Below, piece after piece: positions 34,801-43,611 of a DNA stretch of 64,000 bases; the stretch's first letter is position 1; every line of letters begins with the position of its first letter. The position numbers and the translations under genes are program-made. Where the stretch lies: contig CALLVX010000076.1 in NCBI GenBank assembly GCA_938010765.1, positions 1-64,000 on the forward strand. The letters are read 5' to 3'. Source of the stretch: an uncultured Flavobacteriaceae bacterium. GTDB lineage: Bacteria > Bacteroidota > Bacteroidia > Flavobacteriales > Flavobacteriaceae. The notes beneath the pieces were generated by a model that was not told the origin of the DNA, searched no databases, and saw only the letters and a list, made by a program, of their open reading frames with translations.

Positions 34801-35129
34801 ATCTGGAAGCGCTTCGCGCAGCGACCCTCAACGGGGCAGAATATATTGGCGCAGGGAAGGAAATAGGATCCTTGGTAAAAGGAAAGTTGGCCGATTTGAT
34901 CGTTTTGGACGAAAACCCTTTGGAGGATATTCGAAATACCGAAACCGTAAAGTATACCATGGTTAACGGAAGATTGTACGATACTGCCACCATGAACGAA
35001 ATTGGCAACACAAATCAAGAGCGTAGCAAATTTTGGTGGGAAAACAACAAGTACAACCAAGCCTTTCCGTGGCACGAAGCCTCGCAAAGTTTTATGCGGG
35101 CCGGTTGTGGTTGTCATCTAGGACACTAG
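31818..35129 (+). CDS. Exported TolB/PD40 beta-propeller fused to an amidohydrolase
   Basis: A 1103-residue protein with a signal peptide (LLSVFCSTSLWSQ). Residues ~55-640 hold many PD40 repeats (DVSPDGKTIVFD, RFSPDGTKISFTSDADGG, TFSPDGKSIVFVSWND) as a double propeller. Residues ~665-1050 are an amidohydrolase-superfamily barrel of the imidazolonepropionase/prolidase-like branch. H728 and H730 in VDAHAHVGG are metal ligands, and the closing strand is GSLVKGKLADLIVLDENPLE. The protein ends in AGCGCHLGH, a Cys/His tail of unknown purpose. Related enzymes hydrolyse Xaa-Pro or Xaa-Arg dipeptides, which fits the peptidase genes around it. A terminator follows. Confidence 0.88.
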   Translation: MKQNSMRTFLTTCLLSVFCSTSLWSQEKKAAEKKTTWDVSNPGDTFKYQSHKFTTEEGTWMNLDVSPDGKTIVFDLLGDIYTIPMTGGKAQPLRTGIPFEVQPRFSPDGTKISFTSDADGGDNIWVMNADGTDAKQLTKEKFNLLNNAVWASNGNYLIARKHFTSQRSVGAGELWQYHITGGSGLQITKRKNDQQDVNEPTISPDGRYLFYSEDMYPGGFFQYNKDPNKQIYVINRYDFETGKTTRVTGGPGGAARPQISRDGKKMAFVKRVRTKSVLFVHDLTTGEEWPLYDALNKDQQEAWAIFGVYPNFSWGPNDTNILFWADGKINSINISSLEVSNIPFSVAADIKIAERVHFASPVAPDEFESKVIRQAVTAPDGKTVVFSAMGQLWAKKLPSGTPKRLTKGTDLEFEPTFSPDGKSIVFVSWNDEQLGAIHIVSASGGTPARLTKEKGIYRTPSFSGDGNLIAYVKESGNLDQGRTFAKNTGIYLMSKTGANAKLLAPQGEYPMFTKDNKRIFYQSGGTYFGSLTKSLHSVDLNGKDQKTHIKSKYANRLVPSPDNEWIAFTNLHKAYIAPLVMTGKEIDLDNKSKAVPVSQIAKDAGINLHWSADSKTVFWTLGDTYFSNKIKDRFTFLPNSPDSIAKMDTVGIRMNLKVTGDKPKGTIAFTNARIITMEGDQVIEQGTLVVDGNRIAAVGKASEVTIPKGAKVYDLEGKTIMPGLVDAHAHVGGFRYGLATQKHWQLYANLAFGVTTAHDPSANTESIFTLSEMIRSGKMVGPRLYSTGIILYGAEGDFKAVINSLEDARSSIRRTKAFGAKSVKSYNQPRRNQRQQVMQAARELGINVVPEGGSNFYHNMTMLMDGHTGIEHNIPVAPVYKDVLELWKTSKSGYTPTLIVNYGGMNGEYYFYQKDNVWENEKLLKYTPRSIVDARARHRTMVPEEEYENGHILVSKTATALAKEGVKVNLGAHGQLQGLGAHWELWLLHQGGMSNLEALRAATLNGAEYIGAGKEIGSLVKGKLADLIVLDENPLEDIRNTETVKYTMVNGRLYDTATMNEIGNTNQERSKFWWENNKYNQAFPWHEASQSFMRAGCGCHLGH

Positions 35130-35143
35130 TACTTAAAAAAATG

Positions 35144-35181
35144 GGGCAATGGTTTTATAGTTAGAAGCCATTGCCCTTTTT
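35144..35181 (+). terminator. Rho-independent terminator
   Basis: GGGCAATGG (35144-35152) and CCATTGCCC (35168-35176) form a perfect 9-bp stem followed by five T. It ends the YdeI-M28-amidohydrolase gene set. Confidence 0.85.
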
Positions 35182-35202
35182 AATAAATTGCAAATTTAAG
35201 CT

Positions 35203-35210
35203 TACCTTTG
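35203..35210 (+). promoter_or_regulatory. -7 promoter box TACCTTTG
   Basis: A perfect TAnnTTTG just after the preceding terminator and 73 nt before the phosphatidyltransferase start, leaving a leader of about 70 nt. No good -33 TTG sits at the standard distance. Confidence 0.55.
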
Positions 35211-35283
35211 TATTAGGTGTAAGGAGAGTGCTTCGGGCCAGCGTGTTTTCGTTCCCTAATTTTCTGTTCTTCACTTTTTCGAA

Positions 35284-36051
35284 ATGTCCAAGTTACCGAA
35301 GGAAAATCAATTTTTAGATCTCTCCGATTATGGCCGACCTATTGCCAAACTCATTGCCAAAAGTTTAAAAAACACCGCGTTTACCCCCATACATGTTACG
35401 GTAGGTTTTATAGTGGCAGGTTTGATGGCAATCGTTTGTCTCCTGTATCACTATTATTGGGCTACCGTATTTTTTTTGGTTTTAAAATCTATCTTAGATG
35501 CAGCCGACGGGGAATTGGCGCGTATTAAAAAAACACCAAGCCATACAGGGCGTTATCTTGATTCCGTATCTGATATTCTATTAAACCTTTTGATTCTAAT
35601 TACCATTTGGTACGTTACCGATGGTTCTCTTATTTATACCATTATCGCCTTTTTTGGTATTCAGTTACAGGGCACTTTGTACAATTACTATTACGTTATC
35701 TTACGAAATCGACATAATGGGGATACTACCAGCCGGGTTTTCGAAGAAGGCGCACCTATTGCCATGAAAGGTGAAAAACAACGCAACGTTGATATTCTTT
35801 ATGGTCTGTACAGTATTCTATATGGCGTTTTCGATAAGATTATTTACCGTTTGGACCGAAAAGCGGTGGAAAGCGAGAACTTACCCAATTGGTTAATGAC
35901 CGCAGTATCTACATTCGGCCTTGGTTTCCAATTGTTAATAATCGGTCTCATGCTCGTTTTCGGACTTCAAAATTTTATTGTGCCTTTCTTTATCGGTTAC
36001 TCCCTGTGGATCTTTGTTTTTATTGCGCTTCGTAGGCTCGTCAACCAGTAA
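35284..36051 (+). CDS. CDP-alcohol phosphatidyltransferase family protein
   Basis: A 255-residue inner-membrane enzyme with about six hydrophobic segments. The family motif D-G-x2-A-R-x8-G-x3-D-x3-D is complete, running from DGELAR through TGRYLDSVSD (about residues 78-100). Such enzymes move a phosphatidyl or related group from a CDP-alcohol to a second alcohol in phospholipid synthesis. The acceptor (glycerol phosphate, serine, inositol, other) is not evident. An insertion between the later helices (RNRHNGDTTSRVFEEGAP) is unlike the housekeeping PgsA or PssA. It has its own promoter, so it is unlikely to belong with the peptidase genes. Confidence 0.88.
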   Translation: MSKLPKENQFLDLSDYGRPIAKLIAKSLKNTAFTPIHVTVGFIVAGLMAIVCLLYHYYWATVFFLVLKSILDAADGELARIKKTPSHTGRYLDSVSDILLNLLILITIWYVTDGSLIYTIIAFFGIQLQGTLYNYYYVILRNRHNGDTTSRVFEEGAPIAMKGEKQRNVDILYGLYSILYGVFDKIIYRLDRKAVESENLPNWLMTAVSTFGLGFQLLIIGLMLVFGLQNFIVPFFIGYSLWIFVFIALRRLVNQ

Positions 36052-36125
36052 TTTTTTTACATTAGACCGTCGGTATTCGGAGGTTGTTTGTTCTATCCCA
36101 GTGCATTGTGAAAAAAATTACCGTT

Positions 36126-37505
36126 ATGAGAAAAGTACTTGTCATCCTAGTCCTTGCCATTTTTTCCGGCTGTGCGCAAACTGCAGAAAAGAATATAAGT
36201 AAAACGGCTCTTCTTATTTCCAACGTCAATATTGTTGATGTACGTTCTGGTAGCATACATGAAAAACAACAGGTGGTAATCGACTCTGGAATCATCAAAC
36301 GTATTTCGAAAACTGTTGCTACTCCTGAAGGTTACAGCACTGTCATTGACGGAAGCGAAAAATACCTCTCCCCTGGCCTTGCCGAAATGCATGCCCATAT
36401 TCCACCTCCGACCACCGATTCGCTCCGCATCCAAGAAACCTTGTTCTTATACCTTTCCAATGGTGTAACTACCATTCGAGGTATGTTAGGAGATCCGGCA
36501 CATTTACTACTTCGAAAAAATGCGGCTGAAGGAGCTATTTTGAGTCCACGAATTTTCACCTCGAGCCCTTCATTAAATGGTAATTCGGTAACCAGTAAAG
36601 AACAAGCAAAGGAAAAAGTGACGGAATACCAAAATGCAGGGTACGATTTTTTAAAAATACATCCCGGTATTCAAAGAGACGTATTCGATCAGGTCGTTCG
36701 TACGGCAAACGAAGTAGGAATCCCATTTGCAGGCCATGTCCCCGTTGCTGTAGGTATTCGCCATGCTTTGAAGAGCAAGTATGCGTCTATTGACCACGTC
36801 GATGGGTTCTTGGAGGGTTTGGTTCCCGGGTCGGCGAACGTTCTTGCTTCCGAAAACGGTTTTTTTGGATATAATTTTACCGCCCTGACCGATTTGGAAA
36901 AAGTGGACGAGCTGGTGGCAATGGCCAAAGCCAATAAAGTGTGCATCGTTGCTACCCAAAGCTTGTTCGAACGCTGGTTTGCCCCGGTATCTGCCGATGA
37001 CTTATTGAAACAACCAGAAATGACATACATGCCCGCTTCGACCTTGGCCAATTGGAAAGAAAGAAAAAATGCGTCAACGGAAGAAAGTACGCGCTTTACC
37101 GAAAAGAAATGGAACAACTTCACCCATATTCGCAGAACACTGATCAAAGCCCTTCAGGAAAATGGCCATGGTATGTTATTGGGATCCGATGCACCGCAAC
37201 TTTTCAATGTACCCGGGTTTTCGATTCATCATGAAATAGACGGAATGGAAGCTGCTGGCCTTACTCCTTTACAAATACTGCAATCGGGCACTTTGAACCC
37301 GGCTAGGTACTTTGGAATGGAAGCCGAATTCGGTTCGGTAGCGGAAGGACTTGCGGCCGACCTCCTGCTATTGGAGAGCAATCCCTTGGAAGATCTGGAT
37401 GCCTTGAAGCAACTAAGCGGAGTGATGGTGAAAGGGAAATGGCTTAGCAAGGAAACCATCGATGGAAAACTTAAAGAAATTGCTAAAAACGCCGCCAAAA
37501 ACTAG
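36126..37505 (+). CDS. Exported amidohydrolase (imidazolonepropionase/prolidase-like), lipoprotein
   Basis: A 459-residue protein with a lipoprotein signal (VLAIFSGCAQ). The metal site is complete: H89 and H91 in EMHAHIPPP, a lysine-region FLKIHPG, His residues in FAGHVPVAVG and SIDHVDGF, and the catalytic aspartate in LLGSDAPQ. The closing segment GSVAEGLAADLLLLESNPLE is standard for this branch. Enzymes of this group cleave dipeptides or other N-acyl bonds. The start at 36126 gives the lipoprotein signal; the frame is open 14 codons further up but without such logic. The stop codon abuts the start of a decayed paralogue. Confidence 0.88.
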   Translation: MRKVLVILVLAIFSGCAQTAEKNISKTALLISNVNIVDVRSGSIHEKQQVVIDSGIIKRISKTVATPEGYSTVIDGSEKYLSPGLAEMHAHIPPPTTDSLRIQETLFLYLSNGVTTIRGMLGDPAHLLLRKNAAEGAILSPRIFTSSPSLNGNSVTSKEQAKEKVTEYQNAGYDFLKIHPGIQRDVFDQVVRTANEVGIPFAGHVPVAVGIRHALKSKYASIDHVDGFLEGLVPGSANVLASENGFFGYNFTALTDLEKVDELVAMAKANKVCIVATQSLFERWFAPVSADDLLKQPEMTYMPASTLANWKERKNASTEESTRFTEKKWNNFTHIRRTLIKALQENGHGMLLGSDAPQLFNVPGFSIHHEIDGMEAAGLTPLQILQSGTLNPARYFGMEAEFGSVAEGLAADLLLLESNPLEDLDALKQLSGVMVKGKWLSKETIDGKLKEIAKNAAKN

Positions 37506-38768
37506 ATGATAAAATTACTTTTTTTCTTAGCCACCAGCCTACTATACCTAAACACATATCCTCAGGTACTCTTAAAACCGAACAGGTTTTTGATGGTATG
37601 GAATTACATAATGGTCGGGTCGTTCTGGTCGAAGGTACACGCATTACCTATGTTGGTAGCGAAACCGATTTGAAGATTCAAAAAGATGTACAACAAATAG
37701 ATTTAAAGGGCATTCCTATTTTGTTGTTGCACCCATACAACGAAACTAGTTGGAATGATCAAGTATTGAAGGAATCCGGGGTAGAAAGGGCGATTGGAGG
37801 TACCGTACATGCTAAAAATTCCTTATTGGCAGGTGTTACTACCATGCGTGATCTAGGCGCCGTAGGGGCGGGGTATACCGATGTATATCTAAAAAAGACC
37901 ATCGAAGAAGGCATTGTACTCGGGCCTCGACTGTTGGTAGGCAGGTCGGGCCATCGTGACTACGGGGGCCTATGGCCCATGATGGGGTCGATGTTCCTGT
38001 AGGAGCAGAACCAGTAAGTGAGGTCGATGAGGCGATAAGAGCCGTACGACGACAATTGGGTAATGGGGCCGACTTTATAGGATTACCGTTGGGGAGAACC
38101 TTCACATGCAACTTTTCTACAAGAAGAAATCGACGCCATGGTTGCGGCAGCGACCAGCGCAGGGCGCTATGTAGTGGCCCATGCGGGAACTCCGGAAAGT
38201 ATGAAACGTGCTATTGCAGGAGGAATAGAAACAATTGAGCACGGAGATGGTGGCACCGCCGAAATATTCAGTTAGATGAAAGAAACAAGGTGGCATTATG
38301 CGTAACGCTCGTGGCCGGGAATGCTATTTCCCAATACCGTAGTTGGCAAAAGGCACCGACCCCGAACCGGTACGAATTACAAATAAGAAAAAATCGTTCA
38401 AACTTGCCCTTCAATCTGACGTGAAAATTGTCTTTGGCCGAGATGTGGACGTTTTTACCCATGGAGAAAACTACCGTGAAATGGAGTTGATGATCAACTA
38501 TGGAATGAAGTCCTTGGGTGTGCTAAAATCGGCTACTTCTGGCAATGCCGAAATCTTTCATTTAAATGATTTGGGAAACCTATTAAAAGGTTTTACAGCT
38601 GATATCATTGCTGTGGAAGGTGACCCAACAAAAGCTCCTATTGAACAAATGCGTGAGGTTACGTTTGTAAGGAAAGACGGAAAAGTGGTGAAGAATATCT
38701 ATTGCCCCTTGCTATTCAAAATGCTAGAAAGAGTACATGAAACACCTATAAAAGTGAGCCTTAAATAG
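37506..38768 (+). pseudogene. Frameshifted amidohydrolase pseudogene
   Basis: An ATG and signal-like segment (MIKLLFFLATSLLYLN) start right after the previous stop. The amidohydrolase sequence then continues only if the frame is changed at about 37564, 37970, 38085-38105 (with loss of a few codons), 38270 and 38350. Frames are terminated by stops at 38000-38002 and 38273-38275. The conserved segment that should carry the HxH metal motif is also missing: LKGIPILLLHPYNETSW joins what should be about a dozen residues apart. The later motifs YVVAHAGTPE, TIEHGDGG, FGRDVDVF and GFTADIIAVEGDPTK are still readable. It was a paralogue of the intact gene upstream and cannot make a working enzyme. Confidence 0.88.
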
Positions 38769-38814
38769 ATGAAAGCTCCAGTGACCTGCGTACATTCGGC
38801 TTCTGTTTGGATAC

Positions 38815-41800
38815 TTAATCTAAACCATTCATAAGCTCCAAAATAGATCTTTCTAATTGCTCATCACGCCCTTTGTCTATAATTCCCGGCATGTTTTTTA
38901 TTTCAATTTCGGGATCTGTCTCGTTGTTTTCCATCCACTCCCCTGCTTTGTTCTTGGCACTTACGGGGACCACACCCCAAACACCGCCGTTCGGAAGCTG
39001 TTCCCATCCTGCAAAGCTGCAGGTTCCCGGTACCGGCATACCCACCGTTTTTCCGATTTTCAGATCAACATAGCCGCTGGCAAAACAGGAGCCATCGCTG
39101 TACATAGATTCGTTGAACATGGCCAAGGTAGGTTTTGTCCACCTTGAAGTAGGTTCACCCCCTACTACTTTCGCCTCAGTTTCATAGGACAAGAAAGGCA
39201 CACCCGTAAAGAACATGGCCAAATCGGCTACCAAATCCCCTCCTTTGTTAAAACGTGTATCAACAATAACGGCTTTTTTGTCCGAGAATTTGCCCATCAT
39301 TCTTTCATAGATAGAACGGTATGGACCATCGCTCATACCCGGAATATGCACATATCCGAGTACGCCCTTGCTTTTTTCTGCAACTTCTTTTTCGTTTTTT
39401 CGCACCCAACGCCTGTATAGCAAACCGTTTTCTTCACGGATCGTAATAGGTTTTACGGTCAACTGTTTTTTACCACCGTTGGTCCCTACCACATCTAACA
39501 ATGTAAAATTACCCGCTTTCCGATTTAAGTAACTGGCAACATCGCGGTCAGGCGTAATTGTTTCGCCATCGATTTTCTCAATAATGGTTCCAGGCTTTAG
39601 CTTAAAAGTGGCCTTGTCCAATGGGCCTCCCTTAATGACCTCGGCGACCTTAATACCATTCCCCTGATGTGAGTAATCCATAAAAATTCCGATAGAGGCG
39701 GTAGCATCTCCATTGGGCATACTGCTGTTAAAACGTACTCCAGCATGCGAGACATTAAGTTCACCCAAAAGTTCGGAAGTCATTTCTGCAAACTCGAACG
39801 AGTTACCGATATGTGGTAAATATTTTTCGTAGGAAGTGCGCATGGCTTTCCAATCGATTCCATGAAAATTGGAGTGATAAAAAATTGCATTGGTCCGCAA
39901 CCAGATATGATCAAACATATACTTTCGTTCCGCATCTGTATCGAGCATCATTTCAGACTTGATCGCTACCGGTTTTGTTTTTGAACCTGCCAAATCTACC
40001 TTGGCAATTTTTCCATCACTTAGTAAGAACAGGTTTTCCTGCTCTGAATCCCACTGCAAGCTACCGGTTCGAGCCCCTAATGAGATGAGCATTTTTGTGT
40101 TTTTTGTACGTAGCTCCGTTTCCCAAAGATTTAAATCTTTTTCAAATCGCGCTAAATAATATAGTTTTTCCCCATCTTTTGACAGGACAGCATCGCTTAA
40201 TCTGGAGGAATGAATCGTCAATCTACTTCTTCGTAGTTCCAAATCCTCCCAGTCGAATTTTAATGGTGTCATTTTTTTCTTCTGCTTATCTTCCTTGTCA
40301 TCTTTCCTCTTTCCTTTTTTAGCGTCTTTCCCATCTTCTTTTTTATCATCGTCTTCCTTCTTATCACCCTCTTCGATCAACTTCATCAAGTCGTATTCTT
40401 CTTTCGATAAATTGAACTTATCCCAGCTATCTTGAGTAAAAAACATGCTATACGCGTCGAACTCGCTACTTCCGCTGGTAGCATAACTTTTTAAACCATC
40501 TCTATTTGCAAACCACAAAAGCTGCTTGCCCCCGTTCACCCACTTGGGTGCTACATCGTAATATCCGCTTTGGGTGAGGTTCGTTCGTTTGGAGCCATCG
40601 GCTGCTAAAAGCAGAATTTCACTATTACTTAAAGTAGCTCCCCAATCTACCAGTAACCACTTACTATCCGGACTCCATTTAAAGTACTTATCCCCGTCAG
40701 AGAAATGGTATAAATCATCGGGCGTTAAAAGAGTGATAGTCTTTTTGGTTTTTAAGTCCATCACTTTTAAGGTTCTGCGTCCTTCAATAAAGGCTATAGA
40801 TTTCCCGTCTGGCGAAAATTCCGGTAAATAATTATCCAGCGTATTACTAATTAGCGGTTCTTCTTTGAACAAAGTGGCCGCAAAGAAAAAAGGTTCTTCC
40901 TTACGAACTTTTTGCGTTTTATAAATGCCCCATTTGCCATTGCGTTCGCTTGCGTACGCCACCGCTTTTCCATCATGGGTGAATTTAACAAAACGCTCTT
41001 GTTCAGGAGTATTGGTTAGCCTTTTGGTCAATGAGCCCTTGACCGAGGTAACAAATACTTCTCCCCGTGAAATAAAGGCAATTTGTTTTCCGTCGGGAGA
41101 AATATCCATTTCTTGTACCCCTCCGTTTACAGATACGAATTTATCGGTATTACTAGTAGCTTGTGTTCGAATGTTCATAATCACTTTCTTCGGATCTTCC
41201 CCCTCTTTGAATGTATACAATTCCCCATCATAGCTAAAGGCCATTGTACCATTTCCGATACTCAAAGAACGCATAGGGTGTATTTTAAAGCTAGTCAGCT
41301 GTTGGTTGCTCGCGGAATTTCCCAATACTAACTTGTGAATATTGAAAGTGCCACTTTCCTCGCTCAGATAGTAAATCGATCGCTGGTCTTTTGCAAATAC
41401 CGGTGTCCGATCTTCCCCTGCGAAAGAGCTGATTTTTTTATGGGTGTCATTTTGCACATCATAGCTCCATAGATCTCGTGTAATTGCAGATACATGGTGT
41501 TTTCTAAATTCGTCTTCATACCCTTTTAAATCGTGATAAATCATTGTACTGCCATCCTCGCTTATTTGAACATCTTCGGCTGGCACTGTCAATACCTGCC
41601 CTACTCGACCACCATTTATTGGTACACTATAAAGTTCTGGTTGTCCGCCCGTAGGGTACTGACGATGCAACACATCATCTTGCCTGGCCGCACCGAATAA
41701 AATCGATGTATTATCTGCTGAAAAAGAATAGGGCCTTTCATTGGCACTGTGAAAGGTAAGCCGTGTAGCGGGGCCTCCCTTGGCATCCATCGTGTACACA

Positions 41801-42066
41801 TCAAAGTTTCCGTAGCGATTAGACGCGAAAGCCAGCCACTTCCCATCCTTACTCCACACCACTTGTTTGTCATGTGCTTCGTGAAAGGTTAACTGAGTGG
41901 CATCCCCACCGAGGGTAGTAACACTGTATAAATTTCCTTTGTAGGTAAATGCGATGGTCGTTCCATCGGGCGATATTGCCGGATAACGCACCCATTGCGG
42001 ACTTATTTGAGCATAGCTAAAAAATGAAAAAAGTACGGTAATCAGAAAAAACGGCTTGGTAGTCAT
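38815..42066 (-). CDS. Tricorn-like S41 peptidase with PD40 propeller
   Basis: A 1083-residue exported protein (signal ends FSYAQ). Residues ~25-560 hold PD40 repeats (AISPDGTTIAFTYKGN, FSPDGKSIAFIEG). A very charged Lys/Asp/Glu linker lies at about 565-600. Then come a tricorn core domain, a PDZ domain (GIKVAEVIKGGPLDKATF, LKPGTIIEKIDG) and an S41 catalytic domain (VIVDTRFNKGGDLVADLAMF). A serine in FNESMYSDGSCFA near residue 990 is the likely nucleophile, followed by GKTVGMPVPGT. This is the tricorn-protease order, placed outside the cytoplasm. It probably degrades oligopeptides. It faces the pseudogene end to end. Confidence 0.9.
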   Translation of the reverse strand: MTTKPFFLITVLFSFFSYAQISPQWVRYPAISPDGTTIAFTYKGNLYSVTTLGGDATQLTFHEAHDKQVVWSKDGKWLAFASNRYGNFDVYTMDAKGGPATRLTFHSANERPYSFSADNTSILFGAARQDDVLHRQYPTGGQPELYSVPINGGRVGQVLTVPAEDVQISEDGSTMIYHDLKGYEDEFRKHHVSAITRDLWSYDVQNDTHKKISSFAGEDRTPVFAKDQRSIYYLSEESGTFNIHKLVLGNSASNQQLTSFKIHPMRSLSIGNGTMAFSYDGELYTFKEGEDPKKVIMNIRTQATSNTDKFVSVNGGVQEMDISPDGKQIAFISRGEVFVTSVKGSLTKRLTNTPEQERFVKFTHDGKAVAYASERNGKWGIYKTQKVRKEEPFFFAATLFKEEPLISNTLDNYLPEFSPDGKSIAFIEGRRTLKVMDLKTKKTITLLTPDDLYHFSDGDKYFKWSPDSKWLLVDWGATLSNSEILLLAADGSKRTNLTQSGYYDVAPKWVNGGKQLLWFANRDGLKSYATSGSSEFDAYSMFFTQDSWDKFNLSKEEYDLMKLIEEGDKKEDDDKKEDGKDAKKGKRKDDKEDKQKKKMTPLKFDWEDLELRRSRLTIHSSRLSDAVLSKDGEKLYYLARFEKDLNLWETELRTKNTKMLISLGARTGSLQWDSEQENLFLLSDGKIAKVDLAGSKTKPVAIKSEMMLDTDAERKYMFDHIWLRTNAIFYHSNFHGIDWKAMRTSYEKYLPHIGNSFEFAEMTSELLGELNVSHAGVRFNSSMPNGDATASIGIFMDYSHQGNGIKVAEVIKGGPLDKATFKLKPGTIIEKIDGETITPDRDVASYLNRKAGNFTLLDVVGTNGGKKQLTVKPITIREENGLLYRRWVRKNEKEVAEKSKGVLGYVHIPGMSDGPYRSIYERMMGKFSDKKAVIVDTRFNKGGDLVADLAMFFTGVPFLSYETEAKVVGGEPTSRWTKPTLAMFNESMYSDGSCFASGYVDLKIGKTVGMPVPGTCSFAGWEQLPNGGVWGVVPVSAKNKAGEWMENNETDPEIEIKNMPGIIDKGRDEQLERSILELMNGLD

Positions 42067-42094
42067 ACGGCTAGGTACAGATTAATAGTGCCGT

Positions 42095-42102
42095 GAAAGA
42101 TA
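42095..42102 (-). promoter_or_regulatory. -7 box TATCTTTC for the tricorn-like gene
   Basis: The minus strand reads TATCTTTC (seven of eight matches to TAnnTTTG), about 29 nt before the start codon at 42066. This is a sensible distance for a short leader. Confidence 0.45.
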
Positions 42103-42312
42103 GGGAAAGAGACAAAATAAGTAGGGCGTTTTTAGATTTATTTAAGAGTGTTTATTTATCTTAACAAGCCTTAAACTCAAAGGCTAATCATACTCGGAAA
42201 ACTTGATCTAAGAGAATGTTTTCAAAATTATAAAACAGAGTAGTCAGATATCGTTTAATATAGTATTTATATAAGATCTTCAGAATTTTAACTATACACA
42301 AGTAAACTTATT

Positions 42313-43560
42313 ATGCTTATAAAGAATAAAATTCTATTCCGCTTTTTCTTTCTTCTATCTTGTTTATTGGTTTTCCCTTTTCCTTTTAATCTAAGCGAGA
42401 AATTTACCTGGCCGGATGAGGTTATGCAATCGATTTATCATAAACTTATTCCGTGGATTGGTAAAAACATACTATCTCTCGAAAATGACATCACCAATTT
42501 TACTGGAGGAAGTGGAGACACTACCTACGATTATGTATTACTGCTCTTTTTTGTAATCATCTCGGCATTGGCTACTCTCATTTGGAGTATTTTAGAAAAA
42601 AACAAAGTTGAATATCAAAATCTAAACTACATTTTCGAAATTGTACTGAGCTATTTTTTAGGTGCTGTTATGATTAGTTACGGGCTCTACAAAGTAGTCC
42701 CATTACAGTTTTCCGAACCTTCATTCTTTAGACTTCTTCAACCTTATGGTTCATCTAGCCCAATGGGATTAGCTTGGACTTTTCTAGGGGCGTCCAAAGG
42801 CTATGTTATATTTAGCGGCTTGGCCGAGACCATAGGGGGCATTCTTTTATTTCATAAAAAAACAAGATTACTGGGAAGCTTAATATTAGTACCGGTAATT
42901 GTAAACGTTGTTGCTATTAACTTCTTTTACGATGTTCCCGTAAAACTATTTTCTTCTCAATTGTTAGTGTTTGCAATTCTTTTAATTCTTCCAGATTTTA
43001 AACGTCTTAAAAATGTTATTCTTAATACAAACGGGACGGTTACAACTAAATACCATTCACTTTTTGAAAGAAGTAAATGGAAGATTACGATCAAATGGTT
43101 ATTCTTCGCATATGTACTGTTAAGCTGTGTTTATGACGTTTATAATACAAATAAACTATACGGCCCAGATTCTCCAAAGCCACCACTATATGGGCTTTAT
43201 GAAATTTCCAATTTTGTTATAAATAAAGACACAATTCCTCCTCATCATAAAGATACTGTTGGTTGGCGGTATCTTACAATAGAGCGGTTAGAGTCTATTC
43301 AAATTCATCGGAATGACATGAAGCGAAGAGGCTACAAGTCAAAGATTGACACGGTACATAACAAAATTATGATGGAGAGTTTTAGAGATTCTACCAAAAA
43401 GTCTATTTTAAACTATTTAAAAACAGATTCAACTTTGACTATTTCCGGGTTTTTAGAAAAAGATACCATTTACTTTGAGACAAAAAGGGTAGAGAAAAAG
43501 GATTTCCTGCTAATGAATCGCGGGTTTCATTGGATAAACGAAAGGCCGTTTAATAGATAA
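42313..43560 (+). CDS. DoxX-like integral membrane protein
   Basis: A 415-residue protein with about eight hydrophobic segments in the first 260 residues, then a basic soluble tail of about 150 residues. The middle part has the wording of DoxX-like membrane proteins of this phylum: FLGAVMISYGLYKVVPLQF, FSGLAETIGGILLFHKKTRL, LGSLILVPVIVNVVAINFFY. Their function is unknown. Base composition is more AT-rich than its neighbours. It stands alone, 246 nt from the divergent tricorn-like gene. Confidence 0.75.
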   Translation: MLIKNKILFRFFFLLSCLLVFPFPFNLSEKFTWPDEVMQSIYHKLIPWIGKNILSLENDITNFTGGSGDTTYDYVLLLFFVIISALATLIWSILEKNKVEYQNLNYIFEIVLSYFLGAVMISYGLYKVVPLQFSEPSFFRLLQPYGSSSPMGLAWTFLGASKGYVIFSGLAETIGGILLFHKKTRLLGSLILVPVIVNVVAINFFYDVPVKLFSSQLLVFAILLILPDFKRLKNVILNTNGTVTTKYHSLFERSKWKITIKWLFFAYVLLSCVYDVYNTNKLYGPDSPKPPLYGLYEISNFVINKDTIPPHHKDTVGWRYLTIERLESIQIHRNDMKRRGYKSKIDTVHNKIMMESFRDSTKKSILNYLKTDSTLTISGFLEKDTIYFETKRVEKKDFLLMNRGFHWINERPFNR

Positions 43561-43611
43561 TAAAGGCTTTTATTGATTATTTAGGCACTGATCAATAGAA
43601 AAATGTACCAC

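Noticed and set aside
36689-37147. 152-codon minus-strand frame over the intact amidohydrolase
   Set aside because: The plus-strand gene has complete metal-binding motifs; the antisense product has low-complexity Ser/Thr-rich sequence.
37506-38768. Programmed frameshifting in the broken amidohydrolase
   Set aside because: There are at least five breaks without slippery sequences at each, and a conserved metal-binding segment is deleted, so decay is the simpler reading.
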